Shown here piece after piece: positions 1 through 12,449 of a stretch of DNA of 26,483 nucleotides. Location of the stretch: the NCBI GenBank assembly GCA_048213135.1, contig PS015037.1, positions 146,665 through 173,147 of the forward strand, in the 5' to 3' direction. The translations under genes and the position numbers were made by a program. The notes beneath the pieces are model-generated. The model saw only the letters and a list, made by a program, of their open reading frames with translations, did no database searches and was not told the DNA's origin. The DNA comes from Reclinomonas americana ATCC 50394 (lineage: Eukaryota > Jakobida > Jakobea > Jakobida). The stretch's first letter is position 1, and every line of letters starts with the position of its first letter.

Positions 1-199
1 GTCTTCCCCTTGTCTTCCCCTTGTCTTCCCCTTGTCTTCCCCTTGTCTTCCCCTATGCTCTTCCCTTCTCTCCCCCCTTGCTCTTCCCCCATCTCTTCCC
101 CCATCTCTTCCCCCCTCTCTTCCCCCTTCTCTTCCCCCTTTCCTTCATCTCTTCCCCATCTCTTCCACCTCTGTTCTCACTCTCGCTTGCCATTCACAG
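1..199 (+). repeat. Pyrimidine-rich tandem repeats in an intron
   Basis: The window opens inside an intron of the helicase gene. About five copies of an 11-base unit (TTGTCTTCCCC) are followed by imperfect CTCTTCCCC-type units. The intron ends at the CACAG acceptor at 199. The strand matching the gene is almost pure C/T, so the tract may also serve as a very long polypyrimidine tract. No coding content was recognised. Confidence 0.85.
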
Positions 200-3920
<3,721 letters not shown>

Positions 3921-4050
3921 ATAAGAATGGCGAAGATAGGAGACACTCAATACAGCGCGCTGCAATAACGAATCATGACAAGAAACGTGTTTTTATGAAA
4001 CATATAACTATAACAGAAAAGAATGTTACACCCACCCACCACACACAAGT
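3921..4050. other. Convergent intergenic spacer
   Basis: This 130-base spacer lies between the stop codons of the helicase (+) and kinesin (-) genes. It is visibly richer in A/T than its surroundings. No canonical AATAAA was found on the appropriate strand of either gene. Both 3' UTRs must be very short or overlap. Confidence 0.7.
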
Positions 4051-7000
4051 TTATCGGCGAACCGGCGGCAGTCGGTTGCCTGCTGCATCCACGGCGACAC
4101 TGGAAGCATACGTGCTCGCCATGGTTCCGTTGCCAGCTGAACCACCTCGTGGCGTTCGCTGTTGTGTAGCCGCGGGTCGTTGTGGTCGCGAGCCGTCGGC
4201 CACCAGCTTGTTGTACTCGCGGCTCTTGGCGTCGAGTGCCGCCCTACGCAACACAAACAGGCGATAAGAAAACTGCAGGTTGCGGTGGTCCATGACTATA
4301 CAGCCCGCAACTTGGTCTGCCGCCACCTCATTTGCTGCTCCTCGTAGCTCTTCTTGTAGTGCGCACGCTCCGACTCGAGTCGACGAATGTACTGCACCGT
4401 CTCATCCTCCATGAGCTCCGACAAGAGCTGTTCTCGAGCACGAGCGGCTGCCTGAGGTGGTGGTCCACGCTGCGCCCGTGAACCAACAATGAGCGACATG
4501 TGCACACTCCAACATACCCCACCCATCCATACCTGCATGGCCTGTCCGCGAATCTCATGCACAAAATCGCGCAGTTGATCCTCATTCATGTCGTCCACAT
4601 CGACTCCATCAAAAAGATGTACGAGCGCATCGCCTCCCGACAGCCCACCATTGGCAGCGTCGCCCGCAAACTGTGGCGGCTCGGCACCCGGACGTTTTGG
4701 CGACGAGATCTGGTACCCCCACACATCCACACATGAGTGTAAGAGTTACCACCGTCGATGCGATCCCCCACTCCGCACCTTGCCCACACCAACAACTCCC
4801 GGTGGCATAAAATCGGTGGCCGAGAAATCCGAGCGCGCCGACAGCGCACCCAAATCGCTGGGCGGTGCACCGCGCTGAATGGTGAGTTTCAGCGCCTCGT
4901 TGTCGGCCAAGAACCGGTTGGCACGACTAATGTAGCGCTCAAGCGCTGTGAGATTTTCTTCGTGAAGCTCCGGCTTCTCGCCCTTGGGCAGGCGGAAGGC
5001 ACGGATGCCAGACTTGACTTCGACGGGGTACCGACTGCCAGGCACAGCAATCAAATGCAGTGAGTACGAGATGGAGGATAAAGAAAAATGGAATGTGGTG
5101 GTGGCGGTGCTGGCCGCGTGCAACTCACCCCGCCTCCATATTTTCAACAATCTGCGACAGCTGCCGAATGAGGTGGAACGTCGACGACAGCTGTTCCCGG
5201 TAACCGATAATCTCGGTTTCTGACTGCGTGACGTGATCCTCCAGTGTGTGAATCAGGTGCTCGCACTCGCGAGTCTTTTGCGTCAACAGTTCCTCAAACA
5301 TGGCACGCTGCTCTTGAATGACCACATCCTGCAGACGAGGTGGGGGTTGATCACACAAGTCACACTCATCATCCATACACAAACACGCAAACACACAAAC
5401 CTTGGACTGGTCAAGCTGACGCAGCAGCTCCTTGTACTGTGTCTCGAGCTTGCTGCGCGTCTCTCGCACCAGCTCCTCCTCACTGCGTGAGCGTGCCGAC
5501 GCCGCACGCAGCGCCTCCGGCACCTTGGCCACCAACTCGTGCTGTTGCCGCAACAACTCGTGGTTGTGGGCAATCAGGTCGTTCATCATCTCCTCATGCC
5601 CTTGTGCGTGCTCGTTGAGGGTGTTGATGAGCTGACGGCGGCCGACCTGAAAGGAGAACAGGGAGGTGAGCCCAGCGCCACCAAAAAAAAACATCACTCT
5701 GCTAACTGACCTCGACCGTGTGCTGCATATCCTGCAATCGCTTCTTGTACGTCTCCACAATCGTGTTGTGTTTTTCTTGCTCGTTGCGCACGAGCGTCTG
5801 GATGGTCTTGAAGGCGCTCTTCTTTTGCTCCAGCTTCGACTTGAGGCGCTGCGACTCGCGTTCCGTTCGCTCTGCGGTCCCATACAATCAAGTCAGTCAA
5901 GAGTGTCACTCAAGCAACATCGCGCCACCAGGCACCGGCACGCAACGAAGACGACGCTGTGCGGATTCCGCGGCACTACTGGCGTCTCCACCTTCCTCGC
6001 CACCGAGACTGCGTGCGCTCAACATACCCGACGCAGCAGCGGACCCAAACAGGCGCGGCGACATGGACAACTCCTGCGTCTTGGCCCTGGAGCACGCAAA
6101 AGAATGAGCACGCGCGATCAAAGAAGGGCAGAGAGGATCGCCAGCGAGTGTACCTTTCGTTGGCCTCCTGCAGCTGCATGCGCAACGAGGCGATCTCGTC
6201 CTGCAGCTTCTTGATGGTGCCGGCCTGCTGTTTGGCAGTCATGTCCAAGTAGTTGACGCGCGGCTGATTCTGCACATTCTTGCACCGCAAGGCGAAGAGC
6301 AGCGTGGCCAGTGACTCCTCGTAGTTGTCGTCGGTGGGCGTGATGGTGGCCAGCAGCGAGGTGTACGAGTTGCCACCGAGCGAGTCTTGCAGAATGCGCG
6401 TGAGCTTGGAATCGCGATACGGAATGTGTGGATCGCCGCGATCGATGCCGAGAATGACGTTGCCGAGTGCCGAGAGCGACTTGTTGATGACCACGGCCTC
6501 CTTCAGTCGCTGACCCTCGCTCTCTGAGCGCTTCAGTCGCTCCGAACCGGCCAAATCCACCAGGTTCAGCATGCCACTGACGGCCTGCGAAAACGATAAC
6601 CATTTCAGGAAACGTGGTGAGCAGCTGCAGCCGTGCGCGCATCTCACCTGCTTGTGCTCGTCTCGCGGATCCGTCTGCACCACAGTAATGGTGAACACGG
6701 TGTGCGAGCGCGATGAGTACTCGTTCATCTGCGTCTCAAAGGTGGCGCGTCGCGAGGCACCGGCATTGATGACGGCAATGCACTCGGACATGCGCTCCAC
6801 GGGAATAATGGACAGATCCTGCCATGGTACGGAAAGGAGGGTGTGACTCGCGAGCTTACGCGCACACGTATGATTATCATCGACGGCGACAGCCCGTACA
6901 CACCTTGACATACACGGTGCCGTTAGGCTTCTCACGAATCTCCAGGCTCTTGGCCGGATACTCAAACGACGCAGTCGAATTGCTTCGCTGCGGTCGTGTG

Positions 7001-8209
7001 GAGCCCGACTGCGGCCGCCCATTCGCCGGCGGCAACATGTTCGCCGGGTTGTACTCGACCTTGTCCGACGTCACCTGATCGCCCTCCAGATACACCCTCC
7101 CGAGATCGCCCACACAGTCGAGATAAATCTCCAAAAACGACACATGCACCGAGATGTTGCTAAAGTTCCTCCGCCGCTCAATCAGGTTGTACAGATACTC
7201 AATGGCACGCGGCAGCAGACCGCGCTCCTGACCGGCACGACCAAACACGCTGTAGGTCTTGCCGGAGCCCGTCTGTCCGTACGCAAAGATGCAGGCGTTG
7301 AAGCCGTTCATGACGTGGTCGACGAGTGGGCGGCACGTCTGAAGGGAGGAGTGGGAGGGAGGAGAAGGGAGGGGAGTGGGGAGAAGGGAGAGAGTGGGGA
7401 GAAGGGAAGGAAGTGAATGACTGACGGCGTGAATGATGAAGATGGTGAGAAGGGGCAGGGTGTGTGGAACATGAGAGAAGAAACGTGACGGGCAGGGAGA
7501 GAGAGATAGACGGCAAGTGAATGATGAAGATGGAGAGCGAAGGGAGAAGGGAGGGAGAGGGAGCGCGAGAAGGAGAAGGAATAGAAGTGAGGGTGAAGGG
7601 TGTGGGGGGAAGGGAAGGGAGTGAGTGATTGATAGTCAGTGGATGACTAAGAAGGAAACGTGAAGGGAGAAGGGAGAATGAGTGATGAGTGGGCGTTTCG
7701 ATAGTGAGCGACTGCGTGATTGTTGTGCATAGCGTGACAGCTCTCTCTCTCTCTGTGCGTGCTTGTGTGTGTGTAAACGAGAGCGAGTGACAGACAAAGA
7801 GTGAGTCTGAGGTCTACAGAGTGAATAAATGACTGACGAGTGTGCATACGAGTGCATGAACGTGTCCAACGTACCATCTCAAACACCTCCTCCTGCGTGG
7901 TCGCCGGTGCAAACACTGCATCAAACATGAAATCACGCTCCTGTCGATCACCGCCTCTCTGCGACGTCTCCGGATCCGCCAACGTAATCACCCGCGCATT
8001 CTCCTCGCTGATTGTCACAATAACCTCACGTTTCGACTATAATGAAGAGAGAAAGAGAGAGAGTGAGCACGCCCAACTGCAAACGCCTCTCACACAAAGT
8101 GAGACACACACTCAACATCCGCTGGTGGTCGCGCACGAATAAAGACATTGACATTGGCGTTCTCTGCAGAGACACCGTCGCCACTGGCACCAGCAGCAGA
8201 GGACGCCAT
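4051..8209 (-). CDS. Kinesin with N-terminal motor and coiled-coil tail
   Basis: Thirteen exons in transcript order: 8209-8117, 8036-7875, 7338-6904, 6818-6648, 6584-6154, 6086-5947, 5871-5711, 5646-5401, 5328-5129, 5034-4779, 4709-4533, 4469-4312, 4243-4051 (TAA). Phases agree throughout and give about 940 residues. The motor occupies roughly residues 20-400: P-loop GQTGSGKT at about 106-113, switch I NEYSSRSH at about 262-269, switch II DLAGSE at about 297-302, then RCKNVQNQPRVN near the motor end. A Pro/Ser/Asn-rich insert of about 50 residues lies between the P-loop half and switch I, making the motor longer than the usual 330-350. Residues after about 430 are heptad-like, Glu/Gln/Arg-rich coiled coil. 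Known role: ATP-driven transport along microtubules, with N-terminal motors usually plus-end directed. I could not assign a subfamily. The donor at 5946 is the least certain boundary. Start ATG 8209 is the only one giving VNVFIRARPPAD in frame. Intron 4470-4532 is 63 bases without a stop, so its retention would keep the frame. Confidence 0.94.
7339..7874 (-). repeat. Long kinesin intron with C/T-rich tract on the coding strand
   Basis: This 536-base intron is the only long one in the kinesin gene. On the plus strand it is full of GAGAAGGGAG-like purine repeats (about 7338-7680), so the transcript strand is C/T-rich, as in the long helicase intron. The other half carries GT and GA simple runs near 7740-7775. 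No gene was seen inside it. Confidence 0.75.
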
Positions 8210-8273
8210 CACACACGCTCTCAGTCACAGCAAAACGACGCGCGAGTATCTGTCTCTCATTGTCTCTCTCGCA
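8210..8273. promoter_or_regulatory. Shared divergent promoter region, kinesin / TAF12-like
   Basis: Only 64 bases separate the two start codons (8209 on minus, 8274 on plus). No TATA box is visible; the interval carries TCTC/GTCTC-type runs. Both 5' UTRs and any core promoter must fit here or overlap the opposite gene. Promoter function is inferred from gene orientation alone. Confidence 0.5.
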
Positions 8274-8384
8274 ATGGCGTCGGCGGGAGCGCGTGACTTG
8301 GAAAGCGCGCTTCCTCGTGAGCGACTGCAGCGGCTTCTGGATGAAGTCGATGCCACGTTTACACTGGACCCGGAAGTGGAGGAA
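8274..8384 (+). CDS. TAF12: TAF12-like histone-fold protein, first exon only
   Basis: The exon encodes 37 residues and ends at a GTGCGT donor. Residues 16-37 follow the start of the TAF12 histone fold: RLQRLLDEVDATFTLDPEVEE against the family pattern of L-x-x-L-[LV]-x-E-V-D, four residues, L-D-x-[DE]-V-E-E. TAF12 is a TFIID and SAGA subunit that pairs with TAF4-type partners in the nucleus. The remaining histone-fold helices must lie in or beyond the gap starting at 8479. The start is chosen because the next in-frame upstream ATG (8148) would place about 42 extra residues over the kinesin start, but TAF12 N-termini vary and this is not excluded. Confidence 0.7.
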
Positions 8385-8437
8385 GTGCGTATGTGTCTGA
8401 CAATGTGTGACAATGAGGAAGAGTGCGCGCGTGTGTT

Positions 8438-8440
<3 letters not shown>

Positions 8441-8478
<38 letters not shown>
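8441..8478 (+). repeat. (GT)n microsatellite at gap edge
   Basis: About 19 GT units lie in the first TAF12-like intron and run straight into the N gap, so the true length is unknown. Confidence 0.95.
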
Positions 8479-9036
8479 NNNNNNNNNNNNNNNNNNNNNN
8501 NNNNNNNNNNNNNNNNNNNNNNNNNNNNNNNNNNNNNNNNNNNNNNNNNNNNNNNNNNNNNNNNNNNNNNNNNNNNNNNNNNNNNNNNNNNNNNNNNNNN
8601 NNNNNNNNNNNNNNNNNNNNNNNNNNNNNNNNNNNNNNNNNNNNNNNNNNNNNNNNNNNNNNNNNNNNNNNNNNNNNNNNNNNNNNNNNNNNNNNNNNNN
8701 NNNNNNNNNNNNNNNNNNNNNNNNNNNNNNNNNNNNNNNNNNNNNNNNNNNNNNNNNNNNNNNNNNNNNNNNNNNNNNNNNNNNNNNNNNNNNNNNNNNN
8801 NNNNNNNNNNNNNNNNNNNNNNNNNNNNNNNNNNNNNNNNNNNNNNNNNNNNNNNNNNNNNNNNNNNNNNNNNNNNNNNNNNNNNNNNNNNNNNNNNNNN
8901 NNNNNNNNNNNNNNNNNNNNNNNNNNNNNNNNNNNNNNNNNNNNNNNNNNNNNNNNNNNNNNNNNNNNNNNNNNNNNNNNNNNNNNNNNNNNNNNNNNNN
9001 NNNNNNNNNNNNNNNNNNNNNNNNNNNNNNNNNNNN
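8479..9036. other. Assembly gap (558 N)
   Basis: The gap hides the rest of the TAF12-like gene (from the left) and the C-terminal WD40 exons and stop of the NACHT gene (from the right). The two genes converge inside it. Confidence 0.99.
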
Positions 9037-12000
9037 GCCGACGGCCACTCGCAGTTGCGAGTCAATGGCCACGGCTCGCACGTCGGCGTCGGTGTCGCGA
9101 GCTTGCAGGCGGCGAATCACCTGGCCACTGTCCAGGGCCCACACCCGCGCGAGACCGGCACATTCGCCCGTCACGCACAGCACGCCGTCGCTCGACAGGA
9201 CCCACACGGGCCGGACGGCGTTCAACCGTCGCAGCTCCACACCGGTGGCGGTGGACCACAGGCGAATGGTGCCGTCTGCGATTAAGAGTCAGCGCGAAAA
9301 AATAGCAAATAGAAAGACACAAACGCACCGAGGCTGCTCGTGAGAGCACGCGCGCCATCGTCGCCCAATGTCAGCATCGAGGTAATGGCCGCTGCGTGGC
9401 CGCGCAGTTCGCAGACGCGCGCCAGCCCATCATCGCCGTGGAGCGCCAGCACCTCGACACCGCCGTCCGGTCGATCAACGAGCACATAGTCGCCGAGTGG
9501 ACTCACCGCCACGCAGGAGGCACCCGTGGCGGTGAGCGATGCCCACGGCAGTGAGCACGGTGGCGGCATGCGAACAAAATGTCGATTGCAGGCACGCTGG
9601 AGCACTGTGTACGTGGGATAAAAAACGTGAGCGTGGCGGGACAAGGGGGGAGTTCAAAGCACACAGCCTCCTCACCCATCGTGACATTGACACGACATGT
9701 CGCTAATCTGGGATCCTCAGTGGCGGCCACGTGCGCCAGTGCATCGGCAAATACCGCGCGCTGACACCGATCTACCAAAAACGCCATCACACCGACCTGC
9801 AGCGATGCATTTTCAGAATATGCAAAGGCCCTGAACGGAACAAACACAAGAGAGCAGTACCTGACGATCGAGAGAGCACCGGCCGAGAGACGACGCTGCA
9901 AGCACCTCCACTCCCCACTCTGCATCTCCAGTCTGACGCAAGAGAGAAGGGAGTGTGAGCAGGACACCGCAATCAAGACGGCGGGGTCAGAGACGCAACT
10001 GCGCGTCCAGCAACAGCCTCACTCCACGATTCGACGGCAACCTCGCAGTGGCGGGCGGCAAAGTACTCAAAGAATGTGCGGTGGATGAACGATAAAGGCG
10101 TGTCGCCGCCGCCCGCCGTTAATAGAGCCTGCGTGACAGGGGAAGTCAGGAAACTACACAAGAGTCATTCATCACGAGCCCCAGAGTGTGTACGGTACGC
10201 ACCGCACGACGGAGCACGGCCATTTCGTCCTCGTCGAATCCGCTTAATGCACGCGACCAAATGTGCTGACACTTGCGTAACCGCCGCGCACACTGTTGGA
10301 GGAGGCTGCGTCTCGCGAGTGTCGTCTGTCGCACGCTCTCCGGCAGCAAGTCCGACGGTAATGCGAGCTGTGTTGCACGAGTGAGGCAGCTGAGACGCAC
10401 ATCGCCATGTCGCTCCCTCTCACCTTCTCCTCGCAGTCACGCAGCTGGAGCGAAATGGCAATGGCCTTGTCGTCACTCTGTGTGCCACAGCATGTCAGTA
10501 CATACAAAACAAGCGAATAAAGGCGGCGGCGGCGGCAAGAGAAACGCAACCATGTGCGGCACCGACACGAGTCCAGCCTCCAGCATGTCGCCGGCCACGG
10601 CCGTCGAGAACGCCAACACCATGGTTTTGAGGTCGGCGACTGGGTGCGGGAACCGCTTCGCAAAGTCGTACTCGTCCAGCTCCCGGTCGAGCCACCAATC
10701 GAGAAAGTGATCAAACACCTCCGCCCGCGTGATGCTCGTCCCCGGCGTGTGGCGACGCACAATGCGCATGAGAGCGCGCGTGATCATTTGCAGGAGGAAC
10801 GGCTGCACAGCAAAGTAGAGTGAATACTGGTGTACACCGATGCGACACCAAGACGGGAGGCGACACCACCCACCGAGTCAATCAGCATGCCGAGACCCGG
10901 CACCTGAAACACGCGCTCCCCATAGTCGTGCCACTGGAGGATTTTCTCGCGCTCCGCAAACCTGCAAAGGGCATTGGATGAGGTGCTGCACCACTGTACA
11001 TACACGCAACAGCGCACCACCACTGCCCACCGATGGTGAAACAGCGCAATCTCCTCCTCGACCACCGGCCGCAACACACACTGCCGCAACACAAACGGCG
11101 ACGGCGGCGCAAAGTACGGCTCCCACCGGTCGCCAATCACGCTTTGCACGTACTCGCGTCGACACGTGATGACCAGCGTGGTATCCCAAGCCTTGTGGAG
11201 CGTGTCAGAACCACGGGCAAAGGAGCAAGGGAGGGAGAGAGGCAATCACCTGCAGCGAGTGGTGCGTGTACAGATTGACGTGCTCGTCGTCGCCATACTC
11301 CACCTCGTCGTAGCCGTCCAGCACCAGCACAAACCGCCACGCGCGTTGCAGCAGAGGCAGCTCACTCCTCGTGAATCCCGCTTGCACCAGCAGCCACGGC
11401 ATGAGCGCGCCGGGCGTCATGACAAACTCGCGCGGAATGTGTCCGATCCGCGCATACAAAGGCACGACCGACAGCTGCCGTGTGCCCTCGCCTCCGCGAA
11501 AGTCAAAGTCCGCCCACGTCCGTGTCACCAGCTCACACGCCAACTCGCTCTTCCCGCTGCCAGTCCACCCGAGAACGAGAAGCACCTGCAGAGAGCGAAG
11601 AGTGGGCGAAGGTTGTGTTGCTGTTGTCCACAAAAGAGACAAACCTTCTCCGTGTCACGATGCGCCACAAACTCATGCAGTAACCGCTGCGCAGTGCACT
11701 CATCGCGCTCACACAAGCAGTCCTCCACCGAGCGAAACGCACGCACGCCCACCTGTGTGTGTGCGCAACACAAATCATCAGACAAAGTAGACACGATCCG
11801 AGGCTCGGAACACCACACAAGTCAGCACGCAACAGAGCCCGTGCTCTGCTGCCACGCGACAACGGCATTGGAGACGGCCTCGGCTCGTCTCCCCAGCATC
11901 CATCGATCACACATGGCCATCAGCTTGGTCTCCACTAACAACTGTCGTCGATGCTCATCATCATCCTCCTCTCCAGCAACAACAACAACATCATCATCAT

Positions 12001-12356
12001 CANNNNNNNNNNNNNNNNNNNNNNNNNNNNNNNNNNNNNNNNNNNNNNNNNNNNNNNNNNNNNNNNNNNNNNNNNNNNNNNNNNNNNNNNNNNNNNNNNN
12101 NNNNNNNNNNNNNNNNNNNNNNNNNNNNNNNNNNNNNNNNNNNNNNNNNNNNNNNNNNNNNNNNNNNNTCGTCGACATGCATCAATCCCTGCCATGAAGA
12201 TCCCGAGTGTCGCTGCTGCTCTTGTCGCTCAATGACGACATCATCATTCCCGTGCTCTTCATCACCACCACCGCCACCACCACTGTCATCATAATCATTG
12301 TCGCTGCCACTCAAGTCGAGCTGAATGCATGAGAGCATCCATCGACGAGAGTGCAT
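9037..12356 (-). CDS. NACHT-WD40 STAND NTPase (C-terminus and part of first exon in gaps)
   Basis: Exons in transcript order: 12356-11834 (contains a gap), 11752-11645, 11585-11250, 11191-11031, 10961-10874, 10802-10551, 10477-10424, 10367-10203, 10128-10000, 9932-9861, 9796-9676, 9604-9329, 9275-gap. Phases agree, giving about 667 residues after the first exon. The N-terminus is acidic and Gly/Asp-rich. The NACHT domain has Walker A GWTGSGKS (exon 11585-11250) and Walker B FVLVLDGYDE. The helical part carries FIHRTFFEYFAARH, typical of NACHT/NLR proteins. Exons from 9604 on carry WD40 signatures such as DGTIRLWSTATG and ARVWALDSGQVIRRL. STAND NTPases are ligand-gated switches in immunity, cell death and signalling: the WD40 part senses and the NTPase oligomerises. 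No effector domain was recognised. Donors at 11833, 10550 and 9999 are GTTGCG. Using the one at 9999 gives TGDAEWGVEVLAASS, which fits the usual 'WxEVLLL' stretch after the FEYFAAR motif. The start ATG at 12356 is the first in frame. Confidence 0.88.
12003..12168. other. Assembly gap (166 N) in the NACHT first exon
   Basis: Flanked on both sides by CAT/CAC-type trinucleotide runs (about 11950-12002 and 12230-12300) that encode Asp-rich sequence on the minus strand. A longer trinucleotide repeat probably caused the break. Confidence 0.95.
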
Positions 12357-12449
12357 GGCGCGCGCGTGTGTGATTGATTGAGAGAGGCGCGCGGAATTTC
12401 ATTGATGTGACGGTTTTGTTTTTTTCGCGCGTTGCGTGGAGAGAAGTGG
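12357..12449. promoter_or_regulatory. Shared divergent promoter region, NACHT gene / calpain
   Basis: This 93-base spacer separates the start codons of the NACHT gene (minus) and the calpain gene (plus). No TATA box was seen; a T-rich run (about 12415-12426) is the only notable feature. Promoter role is inferred from the head-to-head arrangement. Confidence 0.45.

Noticed and set aside
4470-4532. Treating this stretch as kinesin coding sequence because the frame stays open
   Set aside because: It has GTATGG and CGCAG ends, normal intron length and a Trp/Met/Gly-rich translation unlike the flanking coiled coil. Retention remains possible because it is 63 bases long.
7339-7874. Separate gene in the long kinesin intron
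   Set aside because: Only purine-rich repeats and simple GT/GA runs are present, and the flanking exons join to give VFEM-TCRPLVDHVMNGF in frame.
9797-9860. A 30-base intron inside the NACHT gene (GTACTG to TTCAG)
   Set aside because: The full 64-base intron 9797-9860, combined with the GTTGCG donor at 9999, keeps the frame, matches the usual intron length and gives a NACHT-like protein stretch.
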